From Planctomycetia bacterium (GTDB lineage Bacteria; Planctomycetota; Planctomycetia; Pirellulales; Thermoguttaceae), in NCBI GenBank assembly GCA_030539295.1, contig JAUNSJ010000002.1, positions 1-64,000 of the forward strand: a DNA stretch of 64,000 bases, read 5' to 3'. The position numbers and the translations under genes are program-made. Numbering within the stretch: the first letter of the stretch is position 1; each line of letters starts with the position of its first letter. The notes under the pieces were generated by a model that was given only the letters and a program-made list of their open reading frames with translations, searched no databases and had not been told where the DNA came from. Positions 10,301-18,145 of the stretch are shown one piece after another.

Positions 10301-12828
10301 ACGAAATACCTGCTAGAATCGGAACCATCGAGTTGGTCTTGTGTAATTCCCTTATTGCCGATAATACCGCGAAAGAGTATGGCGGCGGATTGGCCATTTA
10401 CGACGGGACGCTCACTACGAGAAACGTGACGATCGCGGGCAACTCCGTTGAAAGCACAGGGGGAGGCAACGGGGGCGGTATCTATTCCAGTCAGCAAACC
10501 GCGCTCGACCGCGTTGCCCTGTATAATACGATTATCGCCGCCAATGTCGAGGGCGACGGTGCCGCATCCGACATTGCTGCTGCCGACAAAAAGAGTACCA
10601 TTATTGGTTATAACACCCTCTCAACCTTTAGGGGCTGGGCAACGTCTGAAGGTGAAAAGAACTATTCCTACTTCTCTTATGTACCGCCGTTTAACGATGC
10701 CAAAAACGGTGATTATACACTTTCTGGCGACTCCGTTGCCATCAATCAAGGCAACAACACTTACGCAATCGACGACAAAAATGTACCTCTCGATAAGGAC
10801 CTGGCCGGTAATCCCCGTATCGCAGGCGTTAATGTCGACCTCGGAGCTTATGAACGACAGGATCCGGTCTTTGTCGAACCGGCCCTGACGCTTAGTTCCA
10901 GTCGACAGGAAATACAGGAGCCTCAAGCCGGTCAAAAGGTCACACTCGCCGACGTTACTATTCAAGGAATCATTGGCGAGATGACCTATACCTTTACGGA
11001 TAGTAACGGTAATAATCTCGAAGGCTGTTTCGCAATGGAACCCGACGATAATAATATTTTGCAATTGCGATACCTCGGCGGTTTGGATAACGGGCATTGC
11101 TCCCTGTTAATTACGGCCGCCAATGCGGAGAATGCAACAGCGTCTGCGAAATTCGAACTGAGTGTATACGACTTGTATTTCGTTGCCTTGGGAGACTATG
11201 TGGATTACCGAATTGACGTCGAAGACGGCGACCAGACCGACCCTACCGGCCGTCTCTATGGCATGGACATACTCGACGGTCAAGAAATTCTCATTAAATC
11301 CTTTACGGTTCATCCGGGCAAGAGTATTGTCAAAATCGAAGGAACCGATGACCAACGGGAATCTTTAACCGTTTCTCCTGCGGCAACAACGTTGTTAAAA
11401 CAGATTTACTTCAACAGCCTCGATAGTGCGCAAGAAAACGCTCAAGACAAACTCGTCTTACAGGCAATGGACGATGGAGCCGTCTTCACGATCGACACAT
11501 ACGATCCGGACGGTGATGCCGATTCCGACACAAACGATGGGTTTGGAACTGGCTCTGTTACCGCAACCGACAAAACTACTCTGACGCCCAAGGCAATCTT
11601 CAGCTTCTCCGGAGTTAAAAACGTCTTTATCGAAACGAACGGTCAGGATGTTTTTCGGATTAATTGCCTCACAACCAATATCAACTTAAAGGGAACGGAT
11701 ACGGCAACTTCCATTGAGCAGATTGATTTCTCCAATATTGACGTCTCTTCCGACTCGCTCGGCATGATTTTAAATCTTGCCAATCTCGGACTGGCGTTTC
11801 ATCAAGCGGCTGCAATAGGTCAACGTGGTACCATTGCCTTTAATCGCGAGCTGGCCTCCGTTGTTCTCTCCGCGGGATCCGATACCGTTTATGCCAGTGC
11901 CTCGGGCAGTACAATCCTTGATACTACAACCTCGCAATCCGTCATTTCCCTCAAAGGGGGTAACAATAACATTAAGCTCAACGGGACAGCCACCATCGTG
12001 GCCGTTAAAGAAACCGACGAAAATACGGTGGTTATCAATAACGCCGAGGGGTCCGTCATAAATCTGGCCAAGAGTACCGGTCACAACGAGATTACTGTCC
12101 AGGGCAACGATGTGATCATTACCGGCGGCACCGCTGAAAATAACGTTCATGTCACCGGCGAGAACGCCATGATCAATCTGTCCAAGGGCAACGATGGTAC
12201 GGTAACCCTTTATGGTGATAACGCCATTATTACGACCGGGGACGGAAACGATACTATAACGGTCCGCGGCTGTGACAACTCCGTTACCGCCGGAGCAGGC
12301 GATGACAAGATCATTGTAGAAGACCTGCTGGACGGCAACAATCAAATCATAAAAATATCCACTGGCAATACCGTCAATGCGGGAAATGGAAACGATCTGA
12401 TTTACGCGGTCTTGAGTTCCGGTTCCAATGTCTATTGTGGCGGCAATGGAAACGATTTCATACTTGGAGGAAGCGGCAGCGATACCATCTATGGCAATTC
12501 GGGCAACAATTTCCTTGCCGGGTACCTCGGTGCCGACACGATCTTTGGAGGACGCGGCCGCGATATTCTCCTGGCTGACCGAACGACTCTTATGACCGAT
12601 TTGAGCACGATGGCAATGGAAACACTGTTCGCCAATCTTCAAAAAGATTGGATGGACAATGTGTGGGATCAGGAAAAAACCTTGGAATTGCTCGGACAGA
12701 ACGCAACCAGTGACGGCGATACGGATACACTTAAACGTGTAGGAGGCGAACTCAACCTCTTCTTCGAGTCGCTTGCCGATAGCGATATCGACAATGCTCT
12801 GGCGGTCGATTTCCGTTATTTTGAATGA
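4351..12828 (+). CDS. Giant LEPR-XLL adhesin with FN3, beta-helix and RTX repeats
   Basis: This 2,825-residue protein carries FEALEERQLLA at about residue 34, the planctomycete LEPR-XLL export-type motif. Six fibronectin III domains follow (about 73-668, each opening like PTDLTATSVKKDSITVTW). Next comes a strand-rich region. Two units each start with a CSLREA-type segment (SLREAIAFA near 1280, SLREAILYA near 1668) and continue as beta-helices with Pmp-like GGAI/GGGI and NN repeats. A choice-of-anchor-type VDLGAYE sits near 2160. RTX calcium-binding nonapeptides such as GGSGSDTIYG occupy about 2630-2750, before an 80-residue tail. A cell-surface or secreted adhesive role is expected. RTX repeats suggest calcium-dependent folding and possibly type I secretion, but no secretion genes are adjacent. 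Its start has AAGGAG upstream. Confidence 0.9.
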   Translation: MTLFMKLFNKDGSKPTRQKLSTSSLLKGRPLHFEALEERQLLAVVTGVPDMTAGVWSSDVTAAAAFAPMPTSGASVLDNPTDLTATSVKKDSITVTWKEVSHAGSYEVEYQLDAGTDWTKCDNVQTTTAGNVSVLVDGLDPDVTYNIRVQALPVSGSVDYSESGYTTITQRTMPPLPTPANFNAVYNADNNSMTVTWNPIDSSLYEGKYELSVYQGNKEFLGSQICTADLAVNSYTFICFDYDDQGDPKTYFDNNQLYTFTIMAQSEQADYDDSYIAETSLTTPKGPLWTPEILPHETYVESSTAIYVVWGNADPAAYSFLVEYRVSGTETWTQVTTSNKSISLRIPGLLSGTTYQVRVTAKANPNGTDEFADSAPSEIYSVKTFIKLAAPTNLTATEVVDHSISIAWDHVENADGYTVSCYREDFPEGLVTTDIEGTTYTFSGLDSNTNYSIWVLATNEDTTQYEQSGSSNKLELKTLKTTLTAPEDLELKARDLDSITLDWNNVDNVDHYLVEYRWESDSDWQQRTTNMTRLTIDSLTSGREYEFRVSSIADPDGDFLDSAPSASIEVKTLAKIDTPWNFKVYNKSNNYIILQWSQITSPSGISYEVVWYPTENPSQETTKSVDDCFTGFEGLDSNRSYTFKVKAVSSDPDYVDSDFCTPIIEKTDYEIRLSPDFTTTFAYNQTFVLGTIFIDEFVKPQDAIPTFTVNGTPNADNFSAVWDGEQNGFDVTFNNDNEKLGPIKYELRISATEDGKTASTVFPVTLMQITNINGLIVSGTEDTDWVWNETDKNLRVKGDIVITGAASSAMTISIEQDASVTNNVVVYTGASENDTPGTLTILEGEGITSDPNVTSGVLYDNAFYYFASNASFSVDGTTFTNTSETKEKLQFGSDGVHFLTGKWNVDVKEDEILTVADVAARISVNFSANDKYAYSVVTYTVGESGGGFKWNWNEYRTNMYGIALATTENIYSGVTLSSTSSNAYAVDASSSLQYLSYNIVVYGGEWTATSNDNTKVTTNLTVILQNGSLTAQLKNGSEKTFTYSEAKVDGVNASALTFDFDHTDARISNITTGYEVSGFLYTCNSNDQIITCSAIDTVAKTISLNRGNWTVQISTLDSVGSTVLTTISDSATLRGTEDDTTVYSSPSGALNSTFEVVEIDVEVEGQPKAYKTRIQNGVNDYLLGSVVVSAGYGKHTKPEIDNDLMTMTITGGDWFVSDVLTGMVGGTVVLKGGSFTDADGDSVIFHGQVFPLTVDGSGVLDLTTLTIVTTAKDDVDNYDGVTSLREAIAFAADRTAWGNVITFSDAIDWAAPANTIKLVDIYGGLVIDHTLTIDGKTQNVTVDGNYVWNVSEGVGSVFTIESTAGTEELPVSIKGLTITGGNGTKIGDDTYGGAILNYGVVTVEYSVLQNNGACYGAGVANFNQFTILNSTLYNNNAKNDGGAFYNKGTNAKMTIGNSTVAENNGNHGGGVYNDGGTLLLVNSIVVGNSGNFDVVFDNDGLNYAYYSIFGSVYNEKTKKPNGAAFDAGDTGIYGSDFARDYADVFGATTFDGQTIKIDRTSIAANSGTLVGFIGQTCYYYNVDDGFWWNGTTNTKSLYQFNAEDTTAYGLTGGSILINGQNLDLDKNRISRVVTTKAFSLGAYTIERIPDTPSTIVTITDDLVDSFDNEISLREAILYAGTSYVDASGITHTLGTDITFDPVVFADGATITLTAQLGPYLKQENAALFIDKSLSIDTTVNGELKEIIIDGKNIDDSVFYITDSAGTDLSQSKVLLKGLTITGGTGRFDYISIFNIKDHFGGAIYNTGALELLNCTIKENKAYQGGGILNLGYLSVKDSVLTANEAERFGGAIHNSGYMILNGVTMTDNSAHWGGSIINDGIATLPTFLDVKQVTAVMSDVSFENNRAENGGAIFDRAYEGNLSITIDNCSFKENSAEVYGGAVRLFAYYNSTIDSTIHNSSFIKNSAGESGGAISIEAVVSNENEIPARIGTIELVLCNSLIADNTAKEYGGGLAIYDGTLTTRNVTIAGNSVESTGGGNGGGIYSSQQTALDRVALYNTIIAANVEGDGAASDIAAADKKSTIIGYNTLSTFRGWATSEGEKNYSYFSYVPPFNDAKNGDYTLSGDSVAINQGNNTYAIDDKNVPLDKDLAGNPRIAGVNVDLGAYERQDPVFVEPALTLSSSRQEIQEPQAGQKVTLADVTIQGIIGEMTYTFTDSNGNNLEGCFAMEPDDNNILQLRYLGGLDNGHCSLLITAANAENATASAKFELSVYDLYFVALGDYVDYRIDVEDGDQTDPTGRLYGMDILDGQEILIKSFTVHPGKSIVKIEGTDDQRESLTVSPAATTLLKQIYFNSLDSAQENAQDKLVLQAMDDGAVFTIDTYDPDGDADSDTNDGFGTGSVTATDKTTLTPKAIFSFSGVKNVFIETNGQDVFRINCLTTNINLKGTDTATSIEQIDFSNIDVSSDSLGMILNLANLGLAFHQAAAIGQRGTIAFNRELASVVLSAGSDTVYASASGSTILDTTTSQSVISLKGGNNNIKLNGTATIVAVKETDENTVVINNAEGSVINLAKSTGHNEITVQGNDVIITGGTAENNVHVTGENAMINLSKGNDGTVTLYGDNAIITTGDGNDTITVRGCDNSVTAGAGDDKIIVEDLLDGNNQIIKISTGNTVNAGNGNDLIYAVLSSGSNVYCGGNGNDFILGGSGSDTIYGNSGNNFLAGYLGADTIFGGRGRDILLADRTTLMTDLSTMAMETLFANLQKDWMDNVWDQEKTLELLGQNATSDGDTDTLKRVGGELNLFFESLADSDIDNALAVDFRYFE

Positions 12829-12960
12829 AGCTCTTTGGCTCCATGGAGTTGCCTGCCGCTTGACTTTGGATCGCTCGCTCCCTTACCTCGCAGCGAAAAA
12901 GTTCAAACGCACAAGCGAACGGCCGACTCCTAAACTCCAAAGACAAAACAGGGTGTGACT

Positions 12961-15780
12961 ATGTTTCATAACAGTTTCCGTCAATTTGAACCGCTCGAAG
13001 AACGAATGTTACTGTCGGGCACTGGAACCGATTTGTCCGCTATTCGGTCGATGTGGGCCAACTTCGATATTTCAGAAGACTGCAAGGTTATCGAAATTCA
13101 ACCCTCTTCCCTTACCTCGCAATCACTTCAAGCGGCTCTTGATACCGCAGCCACAACAGAAGTCGATGACGTAATCCTGATTCACACCACTAATGACTCT
13201 TGCACTATCGAATTTGAAACGCCCCAAGACGAATTGGTGATTGATTTTGACTCCGACTCCTATGGAAAGGTATCGATCCTTGCGGTGGGCGAGCAAACGT
13301 TGACTATCGACGCCAACGAACATTCACGAATCTTTCGTATCAAGAGTGGCTCTGTTCAACTTGGGAACCTGATTCTTACCGGTGGACTTGCCACAACAAA
13401 CATGGAAGGAGCCCCCTCTCGCTGCGGTCTCGGCGGCGCTATTGCCAATGCCGCAACCTTAACTCTGGACTCGGTTATTATTGACGGGAATCGGGCTGAC
13501 AAAAACGATGCCCTGTCTGTTGGAACTTACTCCGGGCTCAACTCGCAAGGGGGCGGAATTTACAACGCCGGGAAAATCGAAATCTTCAATGCGACCATCA
13601 AGAACAACGTCGCTACCTCCGGCGAAATCAACGACGACGGAGATGCCGCTGCCTATGGGGCTGGAGGGGGAATCTTCAATCACCGGGACGGGACTCTTAT
13701 CATCACAAACTCGGTTATCTCGCACAACAAAGCCGAATCAAACGACTTGACAAACTTGCCTGACCCGCTGCCGGAAGGTGCCTACGTTACTGTTACCGTT
13801 AAGCAAAATGGACAGGGGGGTGGTCTGTGTAATTACGGCTCGTTGACCATTTCCAATAACTCTGTTGTCTCCGATAACTCCGCCCGGTTCGGCGGCGCTC
13901 TGTATAATGCGGAGTCAAGCAGCGTTACCTTCTCCGGATCACAAGTCATTGGTAACTACGCCTGTGAAAGCGGCGGAGGTTTTTATAATAAACTGCAATC
14001 TACGGTCAACATTAACCACTCTTTCATTCAGGGCAATACAGCAGGCACAAATGGTGGCGGCATAGCCAATCGCGGTGAGCTTGCGCTGATCAACTCCGTA
14101 CTGAGCGGCAACAGTGCCGGAACCGACGGCGGCGGACTCTATTCTGACGGTATCTATAGTTCCAGTGTGCCGGTCTACCTCGTCAAGATTGTCAACTCAA
14201 CGATAACGGGCAACAGCAGCGGAACAACGACATCAGGCTCCGGCGGCGGACTTTATTTTGAGGGCGTGAACATAAAATCGGGCAACAATTTTGCCACTGT
14301 TGACATCGTTAATTCCATTATCGTTCATAATCGCGTTGAAAAGCCTGATAACTCAGCTTCCGACGAAAATATTTACAAAATTGGAATTTGTCGGGGCGAT
14401 CATTCCTTAACAACCTTTGCTGACTGGTCGAATTCCGACGCGACGAATGTTTTTTACGATGAAAACGTGCCACTATTTACAGAAGAATACAATTTCACCA
14501 CAAAAACAGAAGGCGATTATCGACTTATTTACGTCAGCCAATCGCAAGCTCTCGACACGGGAAACAACGATGCGGCGACCTCTGCCGGTCTTGACGCTAA
14601 TTCTCTGGACCTGTCTGGTCGACCGAGAATACAAGGCACTGCGATTGATCTGGGGGCTTATGAATTTCAACCGACTCCCTTTGACCCGGCTTTCCCAACA
14701 CAGCTTTCCGTTCAGCAGGGTTGTTCTTTGAATCTGCAATGCGAAGGAACCGACCGGGCTGGCAATTCCATCACGAAATATTACGTCGATCTCGACGGCG
14801 ATGGCAATATCGACCGAGAAGGCAACGACCTCTGGATATCCTGGCGCGAATTATCCAATCGCAGTGGTAACAAAGGATATTTTTGGCTCACCGTCGAAAA
14901 TTCACTCGGGTTACAAAGCGATTCTAAAAGAATTTCCGTGGCCATTATTGAAGTTTCGCCTTGCATTCAGGTACGGCAAATTCAATTTTATCACGACCAG
15001 ATTCTGAAACTCTGTATGGACGTTCGTTATTACGACCGGTCCGTAAAGCAATGGACCATTGACTGGGGTGATGGAACGACACCAACACTATATAACTGTC
15101 TTTCCAATTCGTTGAACGTTGCCCACTATTATACCCCGCAGAGTGAATCAATCACTTACAATATTACCTTATCGCTCGTCGACACGAACGACCGCGGTGG
15201 CGACATCGTCTATTACATCGGTTCTCACACCATATTGGTCGACGACACTCCCATGCAGGCGAGTAATCCTGACACTTTAATAACCGTCGATCTGCAGCAA
15301 AAACCGAGCGATCAAAAAAGTCCGGTTTTGAACTACGATTCCGGCAGTCAAACATGCGTGATTGAAGAATTCGTTGCACTGCCCCCGAAGAATGACTCCT
15401 TGATGACCGTTGCCAATCCCAACACGACGAGTCCTATTGAGCCCCTTTTGGCCGCGGCACTTTGGGAACAGGAGAATCATTCGGAGTCTCTTGGCGATAC
15501 ACGCCTCTTGTGCCCTGTAAGAATTGAATCAAAAACGCCGGTCTCTGCCAGTGCGTGGCAGTACCAACTGCTCGGCGTCGCCGGACTTAATGACGCCTTG
15601 GCCCGTGACGCGGCGATTACCTCCCTTGGGAACGATGATTCAGATATTTTGGAAGGAATCAGCACAGCGTCACACCACGCATCCTACTCGTTACAATCCT
15701 CTCTGGAGAGTGAACTCTTCGACAACGATAATCTGGACGACCTCCTCTGCCCTTTGTATTCCCATTTCGACACATACTGA
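12961..15780 (+). CDS. LEPR-XLL surface protein with beta-helix and choice-of-anchor domain
   Basis: This protein of about 939 residues begins with FEPLEERMLLSG at residues 9-20, the same export-type motif as its upstream neighbour. Residues ~40-480 form a Pmp-like parallel beta-helix with repeated GGAIANA, GGGIYNAG and GGGIFNH units. The segment ending IDLGAYEF near 567 matches a choice-of-anchor Q-type module. A PKD-like region with YYVDLDGDGNID follows (about 580-760). The C-terminal ~180 residues are unassigned. It lies 132 bases after the giant adhesin on the same strand and may be co-transcribed. A GTG at 12955 is an alternative start; ATG 12961 is preferred because AGGG lies seven bases before it. 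Probably an adhesin. No RTX repeats are seen here. Confidence 0.85.
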   Translation: MFHNSFRQFEPLEERMLLSGTGTDLSAIRSMWANFDISEDCKVIEIQPSSLTSQSLQAALDTAATTEVDDVILIHTTNDSCTIEFETPQDELVIDFDSDSYGKVSILAVGEQTLTIDANEHSRIFRIKSGSVQLGNLILTGGLATTNMEGAPSRCGLGGAIANAATLTLDSVIIDGNRADKNDALSVGTYSGLNSQGGGIYNAGKIEIFNATIKNNVATSGEINDDGDAAAYGAGGGIFNHRDGTLIITNSVISHNKAESNDLTNLPDPLPEGAYVTVTVKQNGQGGGLCNYGSLTISNNSVVSDNSARFGGALYNAESSSVTFSGSQVIGNYACESGGGFYNKLQSTVNINHSFIQGNTAGTNGGGIANRGELALINSVLSGNSAGTDGGGLYSDGIYSSSVPVYLVKIVNSTITGNSSGTTTSGSGGGLYFEGVNIKSGNNFATVDIVNSIIVHNRVEKPDNSASDENIYKIGICRGDHSLTTFADWSNSDATNVFYDENVPLFTEEYNFTTKTEGDYRLIYVSQSQALDTGNNDAATSAGLDANSLDLSGRPRIQGTAIDLGAYEFQPTPFDPAFPTQLSVQQGCSLNLQCEGTDRAGNSITKYYVDLDGDGNIDREGNDLWISWRELSNRSGNKGYFWLTVENSLGLQSDSKRISVAIIEVSPCIQVRQIQFYHDQILKLCMDVRYYDRSVKQWTIDWGDGTTPTLYNCLSNSLNVAHYYTPQSESITYNITLSLVDTNDRGGDIVYYIGSHTILVDDTPMQASNPDTLITVDLQQKPSDQKSPVLNYDSGSQTCVIEEFVALPPKNDSLMTVANPNTTSPIEPLLAAALWEQENHSESLGDTRLLCPVRIESKTPVSASAWQYQLLGVAGLNDALARDAAITSLGNDDSDILEGISTASHHASYSLQSSLESELFDNDNLDDLLCPLYSHFDTY

Positions 15781-16130
15781 ACCTTTGGCGATGTCCTCTT
15801 GCCGCGCAGACCCCTTTAATGACACGCGTCTTCGCGGAACTCCTGCAAAAGGGGGGGCGATGATCTGACCGCCTCTGGCTTCCGGTTGTCCTTATCGCGG
15901 ACATGGTTAAGGAAGAGGTCGAATGCCTTCCCAGCCAAGGGAATTGGAGAGACAATTCAAGTGTTTCCCAACGGTCATTAAACGATTCATCTGAATATTG
16001 GAGTTAAGTATCAAATCTCTAGTCATTCTCCTGTAAAAAATACAATAACTCAATATAAATACTTATATTGCTTTATCGTTATACTCTAGCTCCACATTTT
16101 TGAATCTCCTCATCCTGGCAAATTCGCTTC
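15781..16130. other. Intergenic region, no gene seen
   Basis: This separates the second adhesin (plus) from the anti-sigma gene (minus), which converge here. The right half is A+T rich. No clear terminator hairpin, RNA gene or credible small ORF was found. Confidence 0.4.
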
Positions 16131-16820
16131 TTAAAGAAGTTTCAACGTTCCTATCAGCTCCTGTTTGTCCGGAAAAATGAGTTTAACCGTATGCTTACGT
16201 ATATTCTTGACAAACTGATTGAAACTTAGTTCCGCGAAACCGTCTTCCACCGGGAATTCCTGGTCGCAAAGGACGAACGTACCAGATTCAATCGGCCGGC
16301 CGTCGCCGTGCTGTACAATCAACGGCAAAATCACACCAGGACCGGCGTTACGTGGAATCGTCAATATCGCTTCCCAATAATAGGGGTCATCTTCCAAACG
16401 CAGCCCGGAGAAAACAATCTTCAATTCCGCTTTCTCCATCGAGTAAAGCAGTTCCCTGGCATTTTCGCCACCGGCTGCCATTGCCGGCGGGGCCATAGAG
16501 CAGGCGTCGCCCGTGAACCGCCACTCTGACGGCTCAGACCGAGTGAATAATCTTGTTAACTGATTCCAGCGTTCTTCTTCCTTCAGCTTTTCTGCCACGA
16601 ACACGCGCACCCGCTCTCTGTCCGCTTCAGTCGGAACGTAATTTGCGACAAACTCGTTGGACAGGGTATGTTCCAGTTCGAATCGCCACTTTTCCCGACA
16701 ATCTTCACATTGTAGCATATGCTGAAACAAGTCAAGATTCATCTCCTTCAGCCCCTTTTCAGAGCAGCGGCGTATTACTTCATCATCAAGGCACTTCGTC
16801 GGTTTCTGTTCACTCGTCAT
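16131..16820 (-). CDS. Putative soluble zinc-finger anti-sigma factor
   Basis: This 229-residue protein carries HMLQCEDC at about residues 49-56, the H-x3-C-x2-C signature of zinc-finger (zf-HC2/ZAS-like) anti-sigma factors, with acidic helical sequence before and after. No membrane segment is present. The C-terminal half (from about 125) looks like a small beta-rich domain (VFSGLRLEDDPYYWEAIL) of unknown ligand. It is 263 bases downstream of an ECF-like sigma gene on the same strand, which supports a sigma/anti-sigma pair. The ATG follows AGAGAG. Lack of a membrane anchor suggests an intracellular signal. The assignment rests on motif and context only. Confidence 0.65.
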   Translation of the reverse strand: MTSEQKPTKCLDDEVIRRCSEKGLKEMNLDLFQHMLQCEDCREKWRFELEHTLSNEFVANYVPTEADRERVRVFVAEKLKEEERWNQLTRLFTRSEPSEWRFTGDACSMAPPAMAAGGENARELLYSMEKAELKIVFSGLRLEDDPYYWEAILTIPRNAGPGVILPLIVQHGDGRPIESGTFVLCDQEFPVEDGFAELSFNQFVKNIRKHTVKLIFPDKQELIGTLKLL

Positions 16821-17083
16821 ATCTTCGCTCTCTCTTTACCGGGTTATTTCGTTTCGTTACTCTTTGTCAACGGGCAAGTTCCGCTCTGTCCGTTCTGATT
16901 TGTATGGACCCTTTACGTCACCGATCGTGGCACAAAAAATCCACGAGTCAGGTGAATTTCTCGCAATTTTCCTCCTGTCGACTTAAAATCCGTTGCCTCG
17001 CTTGGCCCATTTTACGAAAACTCACGCCACAAGACCATAAACCAAGGCAACGTGTCGGCAGCGTAACGCGTCTTCTCCAATAA

Positions 17084-17731
17084 TCATACATCCTTTTCAA
17101 ATTGCTTGGCTTTGGACGCCGCAAACGCGCGCAACTCCTTTAATCCTCGACTGTAATACTGTTTGGCAACCGACTCGGAAACGCACAGTATGTTCGCTGC
17201 TTCCTTGTGCTTAAAGAACGAGTACCTACAAAACAGCACAGCATAAGCGTGAGATGGATTTTTTTCGTACAGCTTGGTCATCCCCTCCTGCAGATCAGCT
17301 CTGTCCTCGGCTTCCACAAGCACGTCTTGGCACGCCTTTCGGTCCTCGACCTCCTCAATAGGAGGTCCCGCAGAAGAGGCGACACTCCCCACTCCCCCTC
17401 GCAAAGTCCCCTTGATGATACCCTTGCAAATGGCAGAAATGGTATTAAGCACCTGTTTGTGTGTCCAGCGTTTTATGCCGCTTTCCGGCTCATATGTGGA
17501 ATAATGTTCCGTTTTCCTTCGGTCATTAGGCTCCGATAATCTTATCCAAAGCTCGCTATAAACTTCGCCCTCTGTGATGTGCCAGCGACTCATGGAATCT
17601 CTAGCACGTCTACACTTCAGCTGCGGGTCCACATATTCGGTCAAATAGTAGCTCCAAGCGTTTTCGTCACGGTTCCGAAGAGCTTCAATGAGCTGCAGGT
17701 CGGAATACTTGTTACAATGATTATCTGGCAT
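17084..17731 (-). CDS. ECF-like RNA polymerase sigma factor
   Basis: This encodes about 215 residues with the layout of an extracytoplasmic-function sigma factor. A sigma-2-like helical region at residues ~10-110 includes RNRDENAWSYYLTEY and EGEVYSELWIRL. After a flexible linker (GGVGSVASSAG) comes a sigma-4-like helix-turn-helix (HKEAANILCVSESVAKQYYSRGLKEL, about 175-200). The ATG at 17731 is chosen because GGGAG lies five bases upstream; a GTG at 17737 is also in frame. It precedes a putative anti-sigma gene. Proximity to the adhesin genes makes them possible targets, but no matching promoter pair was identified. Confidence 0.75.
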   Translation of the reverse strand: MPDNHCNKYSDLQLIEALRNRDENAWSYYLTEYVDPQLKCRRARDSMSRWHITEGEVYSELWIRLSEPNDRRKTEHYSTYEPESGIKRWTHKQVLNTISAICKGIIKGTLRGGVGSVASSAGPPIEEVEDRKACQDVLVEAEDRADLQEGMTKLYEKNPSHAYAVLFCRYSFFKHKEAANILCVSESVAKQYYSRGLKELRAFAASKAKQFEKDV

Positions 17732-18145
17732 AGTCACTCCCTTTTTATATCAGCGTCAAAGAATTAACAATACCCCCCAATGGCAGGATTCCATCGCTCA
17801 CGGTGCGCATTGTACACCAACTCTCCAAAAAAGTCAACAACTTTCTTGTACTTTTTAGCAAAAGAATTTAAAAGAAGTTGCAACCAAACAGACCGATTCA
17901 AAAAATCATTCAGACGACTGAACGTAAAGTGCGGGCCACAAAAGAGTTTCGTTAACTCAATTCACTGCCGTGTCGTTGACCCTGTCAAACACAGCATGGA
18001 CACCCGTGGCCAACCGAATGACCTCCCGCCACAAGAAAATTTGGCACGCACCCCGGACTTCTGGACTTCTGTTGGAAAATAGGCCGTTATTGTGTTGTTT
18101 GAAAAATCGTGTATAATTTAAATTATGGGAAATCATGAATAGCGA
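17732..18145. other. Intergenic region between sigma factor and recQ
   Basis: Both flanking genes are transcribed away from this stretch. The only feature supported is a promoter-like sequence before recQ at 18090-18117. No RNA gene or small ORF is convincing. Confidence 0.4.
18090..18117 (+). promoter_or_regulatory. Possible sigma70-type promoter of recQ
   Basis: TTGTGT (18090-18095) and TATAAT (18112-18117) are separated by 16 bases, placing transcription start shortly before the recQ reading frame. The -10 box is perfect and the -35 box is weak. Confidence 0.4.

Noticed and set aside
11770..12642. 290-codon minus-strand frame inside the giant adhesin gene
   Set aside because: It mirrors the Asn/Gly/Asp-rich RTX region on the opposite strand; long antisense frames arise from that codon bias.
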